A program made the position numbers and the translations under genes. A DNA stretch of 64,000 bases from Hirsutella rhossiliensis (Eukaryota; Ascomycota; Sordariomycetes; Hypocreales; Ophiocordycipitaceae), in assembly GCF_020360975.1 (NCBI RefSeq), contig NW_025408673.1, positions 1,736,001 to 1,800,000 of the forward strand, read 5' to 3'. The notes beneath the pieces were generated by a model. It worked only from the letters and a program-made list of their open reading frames with translations. It ran no database searches and was not told the DNA's origin. Positions 49,145-61,859 of this stretch are shown in pieces (the stretch's first letter is position 1; the number at the start of each line of letters is the position of its first letter).

Positions 49145-49399
49145 CACCCCCTTAGCTATGGCCTGCCCCTAAAGGGCATAGCTAATACGGCTTCGGGCTA
49201 GTAAGCGTATAGAGGAGGTTCTTAGCTCTATACTTCTCCCTTTACTGAGGAGTAGGGGCCCTTTTAGGTCCCTAGGCTCTTTTAGACCTACTTAAGGAAT
49301 AGGGGCCTAAAGAGGGGAAAGTCCTATAAGAAAGGGGGCCTTCTTAAAAGGGAAAAACCTAATTAAAATAGGGGGCCCTCTAAAAGGAAAAACCTCTTC

Positions 49400-52300
49400 C
49401 TTTTCTTTAGCTATAAACGTTACCTTCTCGTACGGGCTATTAGCTCCTCTCGTAGACTCTTAAGGCGGGCCTCTAAGGATAGCTTCTCTCGAACGTCTTC
49501 TAGCCTAATTTACTATAAAAAGACAGCTAGCTTCTGCTTTAGTAGGGGCTTCGTAAGACCGTTAGCTTTTATTAATGCCGTTAGCACCTAACGGACGGAA
49601 ATTAGTCCCCTTTAGACCTCTTAGCGTAACTAATACTAGTAGATATCGATATACCGTAGCCGGGTTAATAGCTTACTATTTTCCTCCGTAAGAATTTATA
49701 TAGTCTACGTATTATCGTATTCTATAGCTACCGGGGACGGAATTTATAGTCGTAAAGATATTAATAGCCGGCTAAGGAAAATCGCTTCTTTTAACGCTTC
49801 TAAAAGAGCTAGTAGCTCTGCCTCTATACTTAAAGTCGTAACGGTAGCTTGCTTCGAAGCTCTCTAAGCAATAGTTCCTTTAAAAAGGGATATAATATAC
49901 CCTTATAAGCTCTTTCTATCTAAGGAATTATCTATAAAGGACGAATCGCTCGAATAAAGGAAGATTTCGGTAGCTAGTTTCCTTCCCTACCCTCCTAGGC
50001 GTAGACCGTATAATCTCGTTAAATAGAGATAAAGGATAGCTCTATCTACTACTTCTTAATGCCTAGGGCTAGGATTCTAGTTATACCTAGCTAGCCGGGA
50101 GACCGTAAAAGAGATATCCGGTCTAGTAAAAATAGCTAAAAAAAGCAAGGAGCCTACCTTCTATTAATATTAGTATTTCTCTTGCTCCCTAGCTTAAAAG
50201 GACGGATCTAGTAAAAGCTCTTCGTTTAATATAGGCGTAGAGGGAAGCTTCTTATCGAGGGAATTAAGGAGGAATTTATAAGCGACCTTATCGATATAGG
50301 CGTCCTAGGTAAGCTAGATAGTCCGTTAGGACCTATTCTAAAGGATTCGTATCCCTAGGAACCACTTTAGCTCCCCTAGCTTAGTTATCTTATACCTTTA
50401 TTATAGGCCTTTTATAGCCTCCCTAGTAGTTGCTTCTTCCTCTTTCGGGTAGGCCTAGATAATATCGTCGACGTAGAAGAAGACCGTGATTTTACACTTC
50501 TATATTATACACGGTTCCTAAGGGACTTTCTTAAAGCCTAGGGCTTCGAGGGAACCTATTAAATGCTATTACTAAAGAAGGGGTAATCTTCGTAGTCCGT
50601 ATAGAGCTTTCCTAAGCCGTAGAACCTTTCCTAGCTATTAGAAGCTTAGTAGAAAGCGTATATAGATAACTTCTTCTTCCTCGAGTAGGCAGTTAATAAA
50701 GGCGTTAACTATATCTATCTAATCGAGCTCGAGGTCGAATTCTACTACTATAGCTATAAGGGTCCGAAAAGACATCCCTACTAGGGTAGTTGCCCTAGTA
50801 GGAAGATCCCCTTTTTCTTACTAGTTCCTATAAATAACTAGCTAGGCTTTATACTTTTAAAGGAAGCCGTGTTTATTAGTCTTATAGATAAAGACCTACT
50901 TATAGCTAAGGACTTATTTTCCTCTTGCCTTTTCCTTAAGGACTTCTTCGAAAGACCCTATCTCTTCGTATAAGGCTAGGTAGTCTTTCTAGGCCTAGAA
51001 AAACTAGTTTCTAAAAGGGTGTCTTTCTAGCTGCTTCTAGTTTACTAGTAGGTCCGGGAGGTCTCTTTTATATACCTTCCTTACTAATAGAGGCTTAAAA
51101 AGCCGGCCTGCTATAAATGCTCCGTAGGAACCGTCTTCTATAGGCATTAGATAGAAGTCGGAAAAACGATCGAAATAGGGGAGAGGTTATTCTTCTTTAG
51201 TATCTATATCGGGCCCTATACCTTCCTTTGCTTCTCGAAGCAAGGATAAAAAGGCAGCTAGATAATCCTTCGAGAGAGGTGCCTTTCCTACCCCCTTAGG
51301 GTTCGAGACGGGAAGACTAACTAAAAAAGCTACTTTTAGATCTTCTTCTTATTCCGTAAGAGGAGGCGTAGGGAGGTAGGCGTATTCTAGCTCTACCGCT
51401 TTCCTATAGTCTCCTTCTTCGTCTAGATTATCTAATCTAGTAGCTTCCTCTTTAAAGTCGGCGTTATCCTCGACTACTTCGACGTTAGTTTCTTCTTCCG
51501 TTTCCTTATCTAGGACCTCTTCTTAAGACTATTAGGAAGGGGGAATTTAAATCTTCTAAATTAGCTAACGTTAAGAGAGTAAGAGGGGCTATTAATCCCT
51601 CTTTCCGTCGAAGAAGCTAGATTCATCGAAAATTATATCCCTAGTCGAAATAACCTTCCGTAGAAGAGGTATCTAGATCTAGAAGATATTTATAGAATTA
51701 TAGCCGACGAGGTAACTAATAAAGGCTCTAGGATTAAGCTTTCTTTTCTTCTTCCTTTTTAGCTATATATCGGCAGTTATTACGTATGCCTTATAGCTAT
51801 AGGTATAAAGGTAGGCTAGCGAGGCCCTTTTCTTCGTAAAGAGCTCGAGGGGGGATTTCTAGTCTATTCCTTAGGTCTTAAAAAGGGTCTTTAGGTCCCT
51901 ATAGTCCCTTAGTCCCCTAGGGTCCCTCAAGGTCCGGTTCTAAAGGTAATAGGCGGTCTTAACGACTTCCCTCTAAAGGTCGTATAGAAGCCTTATAGTA
52001 AGTCTTATCGTACGGGCCCTTTCTATTATAGCACCCCTTAATCTTTCTGCCCCTCCGTTCTAAGCCTAGGTATTCGGTGCTAACGGGAGGGGTAGAATGC
52101 CCCTTTTTCGTAGCTAATTTAAGATATCTTTCGTAAATAGCTCTCCGTTAGACTATATCTTCTTTACCTCGTAGCTAAAGTAGGATTTTATCTAGTTAAC
52201 GAAGTCCTAGAGGGCAGACTAGTTATACTTACTTAGGTAGGTCCGTAAGAAATAAGGGAAAACCATCCCTAAAAAGGCGTCTATAAAAAACATTACCCTA

Positions 52301-54440
52301 ACGAAGCTTTCCTAGTCCCTAGAGACGTCGGTCTAGTCGACCTAAATTTCCTTATACGGCTAGTCCGGCCGTAAAGGCGTTCGTCTAGAAATTCGTCTCC
52401 TAGTCTTTCCTTAGCCGTAGTATTCGTATTCGACGGTCTTTAGGCCCCTTATTTATACGCCCTGTTATTGTCCTAGCTTATATAAAGCTAGGGGGCCCGG
52501 GTAACTAAGTCGTGCGTGCTAAAGAAGACCGTCTCCTTAGGCTGCTAGAAGAGGGTCCTTAGAACCTGCCCTCCTAGCAGGGAAAGCTGATTTCTCGAGA
52601 GATTCCTTCCTAAGGATAGGTCGGAATTCGAGAATAAATTAACCGAATTTCTCCTCGATAAGCCTAATAGTCTAATTCTTTTAGACTAGCCTCGTAGGTT
52701 TAGACGTTATATCCTAGAAGATTCCTTCCTCTCGAAGAAGGCGGAAGGAAATTAGGCTCGTTAAAAATCGAGGGCAAAAAGCTACCCTTTTTCGTCGAAG
52801 AATTCGTATAGACCCGTTAAGTAATTTTATCGTAAAATTCACCCTTCCGTATCCCTCTATCCGTACGGTTAATTCCCCGGCAATAAGGTATTCCCTCCGT
52901 GCCTTCTTAAAGGACCGGAATCGTAAGAGTATATTGCAAATATCGAGGGAAGTACTAGAGTCAAGGATAGCTAATTTTCGTAGGGGATAATCAGAGGGCT
53001 CTAACGGTTGGTTTTAGCCTTGTTAATCCGTAGGGAAGACGAAGGCCGGATTTGCTATACTAACGATTTTTCCTCGAATTTACGGTAGCGGCGTTAGTTG
53101 CTATTTCTTAGCAACCCGAATCTCGTCTATCTTCTTCTATAACGAGGGGTCCTCCTTAAGAGACTGTTATACTGTTTCTCGTAGCCTCTTTAAAGGGTTA
53201 ATTCCTTTAGGTCGGTTTTCCTCGAAGACCTGCTAGCAGTCTTCTAGCCGATAGGGCTTTTTGCATGCTTAGTAGGTAGGTCGATTCCTCCTCGTTTGTT
53301 TCTTCGAGGAATCCTCGTCCTGGTCCGGAAGGTCTGCTTAAAAACCCCCCCTTTTTACCCTTTATTGCTGATTTTAACGAAGAGGTTCGATTTCGACTAG
53401 TTCCCTGATTTTTCGACTAACGGACTGAAAGGTCTATTAGGGGACTAGTCGGGCCGGTCTAACTAACGGGACCGGGGCCGGGCCCGGAGTAAGAGACGGA
53501 GCCGGGGCCGGGCCTACGGCAGCCGTTAAAGACAGTGTTAATGCTCTCGAGGGAGGAGGAGCCGAAGGAGTAACAGCCGTAGCAGCAGGGGCTGCAGCAG
53601 CTGCAGGTCGAGCCGTCTAGGTCGAGTGCTAGCCACGAAGGAATAAGACTGCTTGCTATTATACTCTAGCAGCCTCTTCGTCTAGTTCCCGGCTAGCCTC
53701 TCGAAAGATAGTCGAGTAACCGTTACTAATAGGCTTTATTAGCAGAGATATATCCCGTAGCTACTAGCCGGAAAGAGCTTCTATAAGGAAGTATTAGTTA
53801 GCTTCCTCGAGGATTTCTTCCTACTTAGCTAGCTACAAAGAAGCTAGTAGGTTCTTAGTAGAAAAGGCTCCTAGGTAGGCCGTATAGGTCTTCCTAATAC
53901 GGTTAGTTATATAACCTCTCGAGGGAGCTATTAAGGTCTTAAGCTTTAAAAGCTACTGCCTAGGAGTCTCTTCCTCTCGAAGAGAGATTAGCTTTACGGC
54001 ACTAACGGATTCTATTATCGCCGTACGAGCAGCCGTTAGTAGCTTCGTTTCGTAGAGGTATTCCTTTCGGTGACTCTCGTAGTCGCCTAAGGCAGTAGAA
54101 AAAGCTCTCTATTATATAGAGGTTAGCTTAGAGAAGAGGGAAGCTCCCTCTATAAAGTCCGTTGCCCTAGGACGAAGAGGGGGCTCGAGAGGGTCCTGCT
54201 TATTAGAGAAGACTAAATTATAGATAGTTCTATCTATACGAGCCCGTAGCTCCTTTACCTACTTATCCTAATCTTAGGGCTCTATAAGAATCGTCCTACG
54301 GACCGTAGGGACGGTAGAGGAGTCGGTTTTCGTTATCGTTATAAAAGAGGGGGTAGAAAAGTTAGGTAAAAATCGGCTTTTTTAATAAGAGGGGTAAAAG
54401 GAAGCTACGAGGGATATAAGAAAGGTGCCTTTTATAGCAG
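49400..54440 (-). pseudogene. Nested Copia X gag-pol, RIP-interrupted
   Basis: Minus-strand order: gag (54440-53400) with an Ala/Ser/Pro-rich end, a knuckle 'ACKKPYRLEDC' near 53270-53240 (C-x2-C with first Cys changed to Tyr), protease 'LAILDSSTSLDICN' near 52985-52935 with catalytic Asp kept, integrase (about 52700-51700), and RT with an intact 'FFYVDDI' box at about 50492-50463. RNase H runs to about 49450. Despite good motif preservation, in-frame TAG/TAA remain at former Gln/Trp codons throughout, so no long ORF survives. It is the best available template for annotating the other Copia X copies. Confidence 0.85.
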
Positions 54441-54466
54441 CCGGAAGGTATAGGAATTCTATTCCT

Positions 54467-54480
54467 CCCGGGCTTATAAC
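54467..54480 (-). other. Nested Copia X primer-binding site
   Basis: Plus-strand cccgggcttataac next to the LTR. The complement of gttatragcccggg, as in the TRIM and Copia Y. Confidence 0.8.
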
Positions 54481-54938
54481 TCTCGCGTAGAGAGATACGA
54501 GAAGTATATATAAAATATATAAAGGTAAAATTAAAAGTATAGGGTCGGATAGGTAGGGCAGAGAGATTTAATTCTTATAGGGGCAGCAATAAAGGTAGGG
54601 GAGTAATTATTATATTCCCTTAATTATCCTTCTTTCCTTTATCTAACGCCCTTATTTATACCTATCTAGCATCTTAATTAATAAAGAAGATCCTACTTAA
54701 AGAAGCTACTAATATCCTTTTAACTACCGAGCTTTTTGCCGGTTTTTTCCTTCCTTTATAGCCGTTTCCGGCACACCCGTCTTATCTCTCGCTACTTATA
54801 CTTCCTCTTATGCCCCTACTCTCCTTTCTATACCTTCTTTTTAGCTCCTTCTTCTATACCGGGTGTTTTTAGCTTCCTTAGTCCCTCTTACTAAGGGATA
54901 TCTTTAAGAACTACGAAATTAGGCTACGCTTCGCGATA
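54481..54938 (-). repeat. Nested Copia X 5' LTR
   Basis: 458 bp, with slightly more TpA than the 3' copy (for example tatcgcgaag at its start). Confidence 0.9.
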
Positions 54939-57900
54939 ACTATAGCCCCTATTACTATGTTTCCTACTATTACTACTATAGCTATTGCCCCTCTAGCTCC
55001 TCCTCCCTTAAGAGTATTAATACTATCTTTAATAGCTGCCCTAGGCCCGGCCCTAGCTCCGCCTCTTACTCTAGGCCCGGCCCCGGTCCTATTAGTTAGA
55101 CCAGCCTAGCTAGTTCCTTAATAGACCTTTTAGTCTATTAGTTAAGGAATTAAGGAACTAGTTAAAATCGAACCTCGTTAATATTAATAATAAGGAGTAA
55201 AGAGGGGGGGTTTTTAAGTAGACCTTCTAGATTAAGATAAGGATTCCTCGAAGAAATAAAAAACTAAACAACGAAATAGCTACCTAGCCTATAAATTACT
55301 AGGTTATTAGTTATTATAATACTAATAGGTCTTTAAAGAAAACCGACCTAAAGGATTTAACCCTTTAAAGAGGCTATAAGAAACGATATAATAGTCTCTT
55401 AAGGAGGACCCCTTATTATAGAAGAAGATAGATAAGATTTAGGTTACTAAGAAATAATAACTAATAACGCCGCTGCTTTTATTCGAGCTATAAATTTAAG
55501 GAAAAATTATTAGTATAGTAAATCTAGCCTTTATCTTCCTTATAGATTAGTAAGACTACTTATTAAGACCCTTTAATTATCTCCTACGAAAGTTAGCTAT
55601 CCTTAACTCTAGTACTTCCCTTAATATCTATAATATACTCTTATAATTCCGGTCCTTTAAGAAGGTATAGAGGGAATACCTTATTACTAAGGAATTAACT
55701 ATATAGATAAAGGGATATAGAAGGGTGAACTTTACGATAAAATTATATAATAGGTCTATAGGAATTCTTCGACGAAAAAGGGTAGCTTTTTGCCCTTAGT
55801 TTTTAACGAGCTTAATTTCCTTCTACTTTCTTTAAGAGGAAGGAATCTTTTAGGATATAACGTTAGAGCCTATAAGGCTAGTCTAAAAGAATTAAACGAT
55901 TAAGCTTATTAAGAAGAAATTCAGTTAATTTATTCTTAAATTCTAACCTATTTATAAGAAGGAACTACTTAAGAAGTTAGCTTTCCCTACTAAGAAGGTA
56001 GGATCTAAGGACCCTCTTTTAGTAGTTTAAGGAGACGGTCTTCTTTAATATATACGACTTAATTACCTAGGCCCCCTAGCTTTATATAAGCTAGGCTAAT
56101 AATAGGGCGTATAAATAAAGGGCTTAAAAACTATTAAATATAAATACTATAGCTAAGGAAAGACTAAGAGACGAATTTCTAAACGAACCCCTTTACGGCT
56201 AGACTAGCTATATAAGGAAATTTAGGTCGATTAAACCGATGTCTCTAAGGATTAAGAAAGCTTTATTAAGGTAATATTTTTTATAAACGCTTTTTTAAGG
56301 ATAGTTTTCCCTTATTTCTTATAGACCTACTTAAGTAAGTATAACTAGTTTACCTTCCTAGACTTCGTTAACTAGATAAAATCCTACTTTAGCTATAAGG
56401 TAAAGAAGATACGGTCTAATAGAGAGCTATTTATAAAGGATATCTTAAATTATCTTCGAAAAAGGGGCATTTTACCCTTCCTATTAGCATTAAATACCTA
56501 GGCCTAGAACGGAGGGGTAGAAAGATTAAGGGGTACTATAATAGGAAGGGCCTATATAATAAGACTTACTATAAGGCTTCTATATAACCTTTAAAGGGAA
56601 GTCGTTAAGACCGCCTATTACTTATAGAACCGGACCCTTAGAGGGACTACCTAAGGAATAAACTATAAATCCCCCCTTAAGCTTTTTATAAAGAAGAGGG
56701 CGCCGCTAGCCTACCTTTATACCTATAGCTATAAGGTATATACTATAACTACTAATATATAGCTAAAAAGGAAGAAGAAAAGAAAGCTTAATCTTAGAGC
56801 TTTTATTAATTACCTCGTTAGTTATAATTCTATAAATATCTTTTAGATCTAGATTTCTTTTTTATAAAAGGTTATTTTAACTAAGGATATAATTTTTAAT
56901 AAATCTAGCTTCTTTAATAAAAAGAGGGATTAATAGCCCCTCTTACTCTTATAATATTAGCTAATTTAAAAGATCTAAATCCCCCCTTCCTAATAGTTAT
57001 AAGAAGAGGCCTTAGATAAGGAAATAAAAAAAGAAACTAATTTTAATATAGTTAAGGATAACGCTAACTTTAAAAAAGAAGAGGAAGCTACTAGATTAGA
57101 TAATCTAAATAAAGAAAGAGAGTATAAGAAAGTAGTAGAGCTAGAATACGCTTACTTTCCTATGCCTCCTCTTATAGAATAAAAAGAAGATCTAAAAGTA
57201 GCTTTCTTTATTAGTCTTCCTATATTAACCCTTAAGGGGGTAAGAAAGGCACCTCTCTTAAAGGATTACTTAGCTGCCTTCTTATCCCTACTTTAAGAAA
57301 TAAAGGAAGGTATAAGGCCTAATATAAAAAAAGACTAACCTCTCCCTTATTTTAATTATTTTTCCGACTTCTATCTAACGCTTATAAAAGACGGTTCCTA
57401 TAGAGCATTTATAGTAGGCCGGCTCTTTAAGCTATAGCTATTAGTAAGGAAGGTATATAAAAGAGACCTCTTAGACTTACTAGTAAACTAAAAGTAGCTA
57501 GAAAGACACCCTTTTAAAGACTAGTTTTTCTAGGCCTAGAAAGACTACCTAGCCTTATATAAAAAGATAGGGTCTTTTAAAGAGGTCCTTAAAGAAAAAG
57601 TAAGAGGAAAATAAGTCCTTAGCTATAAGTAGGTCTTTATCTATAAGACTAATAAATATAGCTTCCTTTAAAAGTATAAAGCCTAGCTAGTTATCTATAG
57701 GAATTAATAGGAAAAAGGGGATCTACCTACTAAGGCAACTACCTTAGTAGGGATATCTTTTTAGACCCTTATAGCTATAATAGTAGAATTCGACCTCGAG
57801 CTTAATTAAATAGATATAGTTAATGCCTTTATTAACTACCCTTTTAAGGAAAAAGAAGTTATCTATATATAACTTCCTCTTAGTTTCTAATAGCTAGGAA

Positions 57901-59414
57901 AGGTTCTATAGCTTAGGAAAGCCTTATATAAACTATAAAGATTACCCTTTCTTTAGTAATATTATTTAATAGGTTCTCTTAAAGCCCTAGGCTTTAAGAA
58001 AGTCCCTTAAGAACTATATATAATATAGATAGGTAAAATTACGGTCTTCTTTTACGTTAATAATATTATCTAGGCCTACCTAAAAGAGGAAGAAGTAACT
58101 ACTAAGGAGGCTATAAAAGGCCTATAATAAAGGTATAAGATAACTAAGCTAAAGGAGCTAAAGTAGTTCTTAGGGATATAAATCCTTTAGAATAAGTCTT
58201 AATAAACTATCTACCTTACCTAGAACGCCTATATTAATAAGGTCGCTTATAAATTCCTCCTTAATTCCCTCGATAAGAAGCTTCCCTTTACGCCTATATT
58301 AAATAAAGAGCCTTTACTTAATCCGTCCTTTTAAGCTTGGGAGTAAGAAAAACACTAATATTAATAGAAGGTAGGCTCCTTACTTTTTTTTTAGCTACTT
58401 CTATTAGACCGGATATCTTTTTTACGGTCTCCTAGCTAGCTAAGTATAACTAGAATCCTAGCCCTAAGTATTAAGAAATAATAGACCGAGCTATCTTTTA
58501 TCTTTATTTAATAAGATTATATAGTCTACGCTTAAGAAGGTAAGAAAGGAAATTAGCTACTAAAATCTTCCTTTATTTAAGCGATTTATCTTTTACGGAT
58601 AATTTATTAGGTAGAAAGAGCTTATAAGGGTATATTATATCTTTTTTTAGAGGAACTATTACTTAGAGAGCTTCGAAGTAAACTACTATTATAACTTTAA
58701 GTATAGAGATAGAGCTACTAGCTCTTTTAAAAGTATTAAAAGAAGCGATTTTCCTTAGCTAGCTCCTAATATCTTTACGACTATAAATTCTATCCCTATT
58801 AGCTATAAAATATAATAATATATAGACTATACGAATTCTTATAAAGGAAAATAGTAAGCTATTAACCTAGCTATAGTATATCGATATCTATTAATATTAA
58901 TTATACTAAGAGGTCTAAAAGGGACTTATTTCTATCTATTAGATTTTAATAGTATTAATAAAAGCTAATAGTTTAACGAAGCCCTTACTAAAGTAGAAGC
59001 TAGCTATCTTTTTATAGTAAATTAAGCTAGAAGATATTTAAGAAAAGCTATCCTTAGAGGCCCGCCTTAAGAGTCTATAAGATAAGCTAATAGTATATAA
59101 GAGGAAGGAGACGTCTATAGCTAAAGAGAGGAATTAGGACTTATCTTAAAGGAGGGCCCCTAGCTTAATTAAGACTTATTCTTTTTAAAGGCCCCCTTTT
59201 TAAGGACTTATCCTTAAAGAAGCCCCCTTTTCTTATAGGACTTAATTTCCTCCTTAGGCCCCTTTTTCCTAAAGTAGGTTTAAAAGAGCCTACGGCTAAA
59301 ACCCGGATTTCTTAAGTAAGGGATAAGTATAAACTAAGACCTCCTCTATACGCTTACTAGCTTAAGTATTTAGCTTTACCCTTTCTATAAGGGCAGGCTA
59401 TAGCTAAGGGGGTA

Positions 59415-59891
59415 TATCGCGAAGTATAGCTTAATTTTATAGTTCTTAGAGATATCCCTTAATATAAGGGACCTAGGAAGCTAAAAAAATAAGTTTTAAG
59501 GAAGGAGCTAAAAGGAGGTATAAAGAAGAGGGTAGGGGTAAGAAAGGAAGTAAAAGTAGTATTAGCTTCTTATAGAGGTAGTAAAAGATAAGACGGATAT
59601 ACTAGTAATAGCTAGAAAGGAGGGGAAAAACTAATAAAAAGCTTAGTAGTTAAGAGGATATTAATAGCTTCTTTAAGTAAGATCTTTTTTATTAATTAAG
59701 ATACTAGATAGGTATAAAAAAGGGCGTTAGATAAAGGAAAGAAGGATAATTAAGGTAATATAATAATTACTCCCTTACCTTAATTACTACCTTTATAAGA
59801 ATTTAATAGCTTAGCTATACTTATCTATCCCCTTACTTTTACTTTTACCCTTATATATTCTTATATACTTCTTATATCTCTCTTTATAAGA
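59415..59891 (+). repeat. Copia X (plus) 3' LTR
   Basis: 477 bp. It starts tatcgcgaag after the purine tract and ends ttataaga. Confidence 0.9.
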
Positions 59892-61538
59892 TAAGAGATA
59901 ATCCCTACTATCGCGAATTATAATATATTTATTTTAATACGAATATATCTTTTAAATTATAATATTAAAGAAGTAAGCCTTTTTAAAAAGTATCTTTAAG
60001 AGCTTAAAACGCTACCCTTTTAGTAAGGTTTAGCTTTATACTCCCTAGCTTCTTTTTATTTTTACTCCCTTTTAGTAATATAGTTAAGGGCGCTATAACT
60101 CTTAAGTACTTATATATAAATTATTAGTAAAAATTATAAAACCTAAGGAAAACCTAAATATTATAATAGGTTATAGGTTTAGGCTATTAAGTTATTACCT
60201 CTACCTATTAAGGGTTTATTAATACCTTATAAATATATAAAATAAACCTAAGGAACTTAACTAACTATTAATAAAAGATATACTTTAATAGTTTTATATA
60301 AAGCTTTATAGCCCTTAGCTTTTTTATTACTTATCTTAAGTATTTAGTATATTCTTCTTTTATCTTAAAGTATATAAAGATATTATTAAGGTAGACTATA
60401 TAGATTATATTTATAAGCCCCTTAAGCGCTTAATAAATATAGCTTTAAAATATAGCTAGTATATTAGTAAGTCTAAAGGGTATTACTAAGTATTTAAAAT
60501 ATCTATAATACGTTTAAAAAGCAATCTTTTATTTATTTCCTTTTTAAATTTAATATATTAATATATATTTTATATATTAATCTTAATAAATACTTAGCTC
60601 CTTAATAATAGTTAATAATCTTTAAAATAAAGGGTAAAAGGTATTAATTCTTTTATATAACCTAGTTAAGTCCTTAGTAGTTTATATATAGCTATAAGGT
60701 ACTATCTTTCTTTAAAATAAAAAGGATAAGCGCCTTAGCTAGGCTCTTTAACTCCTAGATTATTTTTATTTTTATTATATCTTAGATTTAGTTATATAAT
60801 ACTTAGAGTTCCCTTAATAATAAAGGGTAAATTAGTCTATAAAGGGGTTTTATATTAAGGATTAAATTAAATAAGTAATCTATTTCCTTTCTAGCTAATA
60901 ATAAGTTAGATTTATTAGTTAAGAAAGTATCTTTAAACTAATAAAGAGTTAATAGGATTTTAGCTTATTCTTCTTATAAAATCCCTTTATCTTTATCTTT
61001 ATTTAATAATAAGATTAGCTTAAGATTAAATACTATTATATATACCCTTACTTTATTCTTATATTCCTAAAGAAATTTATAAGGGTTTTATAAGGTTTCG
61101 CTACTTAGTTAATACTTAAACTACTACTATCGTTTCTATAAGATAATATAAATATATTTATCCTTTAAAGTAGTAACTAATAAAAAGATTAATACTTAAT
61201 TATTTAGTATTAACTTAATAGTACTAATATAGAAATAAGTAATTATCTTTTTAGTGCCTCTTATATTTATTATTAAAAGTAGTACTAACTATACTTTATA
61301 CTCCTTTACCTTACTATTACTAAGCCTTAATAACTTAGGGTATAATAGCGCTACTTATAGTAATCCTTATTATTAAGTAAAGTAAATATTTATAAGGTTA
61401 ATAGTACTATAAGTATCTAAGTATATAAGGACTTTAATAGGGTTTCGCCTTAATATTATTATAGGAGTTTTAAGTAACTATTTTATAAGTATTAAGTTTA
61501 TTAAGGGAGAAGCGTTTACCTTAATATCTTACCTTTTT

Positions 61539-61795
61539 TATAAGAGCGCTACTAAGAAGTATAGGCTAATAAAGTACTTAAGTATATAGTACTAATACGT
61601 TAGTAGGGTATTAATAAGGAATTATACCTACCCCGCTTATATATTATAGACCTCTTACTACTTTAACTAAAAAGGAAAAAACCCTTTTCTTATAAGCTTT
61701 AGTCTTATAAAGAGGAGAATATAATATATATAGCGTAGTACTTCTAGCTATCTCTATTACCTAACTAATTATACTATAATATATATTCCCTTATA
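61539..61795 (+). repeat. Gypsy G3 5' LTR
   Basis: 257 bp, reverse complement of 12343-12599 with RIP-type differences. It begins tataagagcgc and ends cccttata. Confidence 0.88.
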
Positions 61796-61859
61796 ATTTT
61801 TAATGCTTTTCTTTTTAGTTACCTAGTAAAGATAGCTACTTAAAGAAAACTATATAACG

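Larger units (their letters stand above)
48687..54938 (-). mobile_element. Complete Copia X nested in inverted orientation
   Basis: A 6,252-bp element with 458-bp LTRs (48687-49144, 54481-54938), inserted in the gag of a plus-strand relative. Flanking 5-mers attat (48682-48686) and actat (54939-54943) form a target duplication with one C/T difference. The primer-binding site lies at 54467-54480 (gttataagcccggg on the minus strand), and the polypurine tract ctaagggggtg abuts 49144. This is the least RIP-altered large element here, with runs such as gctgcagcagctgcag, and is the youngest layer of its stack. Confidence 0.92.
47800..59200 (+). pseudogene. Copia X (plus) gag-pol relic, split by nested copy
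   Basis: gag is read from about 47900, with helix-rich sequence containing 'KLETLIAPLRGYI' near 48330 and a Pro/Ala/Thr-rich end. The nested element interrupts it at 48686. Reading resumes at 54939 with Pro/Ser-rich sequence, a zinc-knuckle zone near 55290, a protease-like 'LAILNSSTSLNI' near 55598-55630 (D-S-[GST] with Asp changed to Asn), integrase, and RT with 'FFYVNNII' near 58050. RNase H ends about 59150. All are inactivated by RIP-type stops. A stretch of about 59120-59230 differs from copy A and may be a small local duplication. Confidence 0.8.
47319..59891 (+). mobile_element. Complete Copia LTR retrotransposon 'Copia X' (plus), carrying an inverted Copia X
   Basis: LTRs at 47319-47795 and 59415-59891 (477 bp each), target duplication taaga (47314-47318 and 59892-59896) in Gypsy G2. 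The empty site is at 16913-16917 in G1. The element proper is about 6.3 kb after removal of the nested copy at 48687-54938. Signals: a RIP-altered primer-binding site gttactagcctaggagg at 47796, and polypurine tract ctaagggggta before 59415. gag lies 47800-48686 and 54939-about 55300, protease near 55600, integrase about 55900-56900, and RT/RNase H 57100-59200. Confidence 0.9.
37471..61538 (-). mobile_element. Gypsy G2, split by Copia Y, Copia X and Gypsy G3
   Basis: A second copy of Gypsy G in the same orientation as G1, more heavily RIP-altered. Its left LTR starts at 37471 but lacks the end of the LTR and part of the adjacent leader (a deletion near 37666 relative to G1). Its parts are 37471-39222, 44633-47318 and 59892-61538. 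It ends at 61538, in the gag/protease region (equivalent of about 18555 in G1), where G3 begins; the rest should continue beyond the window. It also has a 55-bp deletion near 45900 relative to G1. Confidence 0.85.
44976..61538 (-). pseudogene. Gypsy G2 pol relic, split
   Basis: The minus-strand pol of G2 in two parts (44976-47318 and 59892-61538), separated by Copia X. It matches G1 14520-16918 and 16914-18555 position by position. It contains the integrase (about 46020-46100 region) and, after the insertion, the RT (equivalent of the YLDN box near 60380-60400, now more degraded). No gag lies inside the window. Confidence 0.75.
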
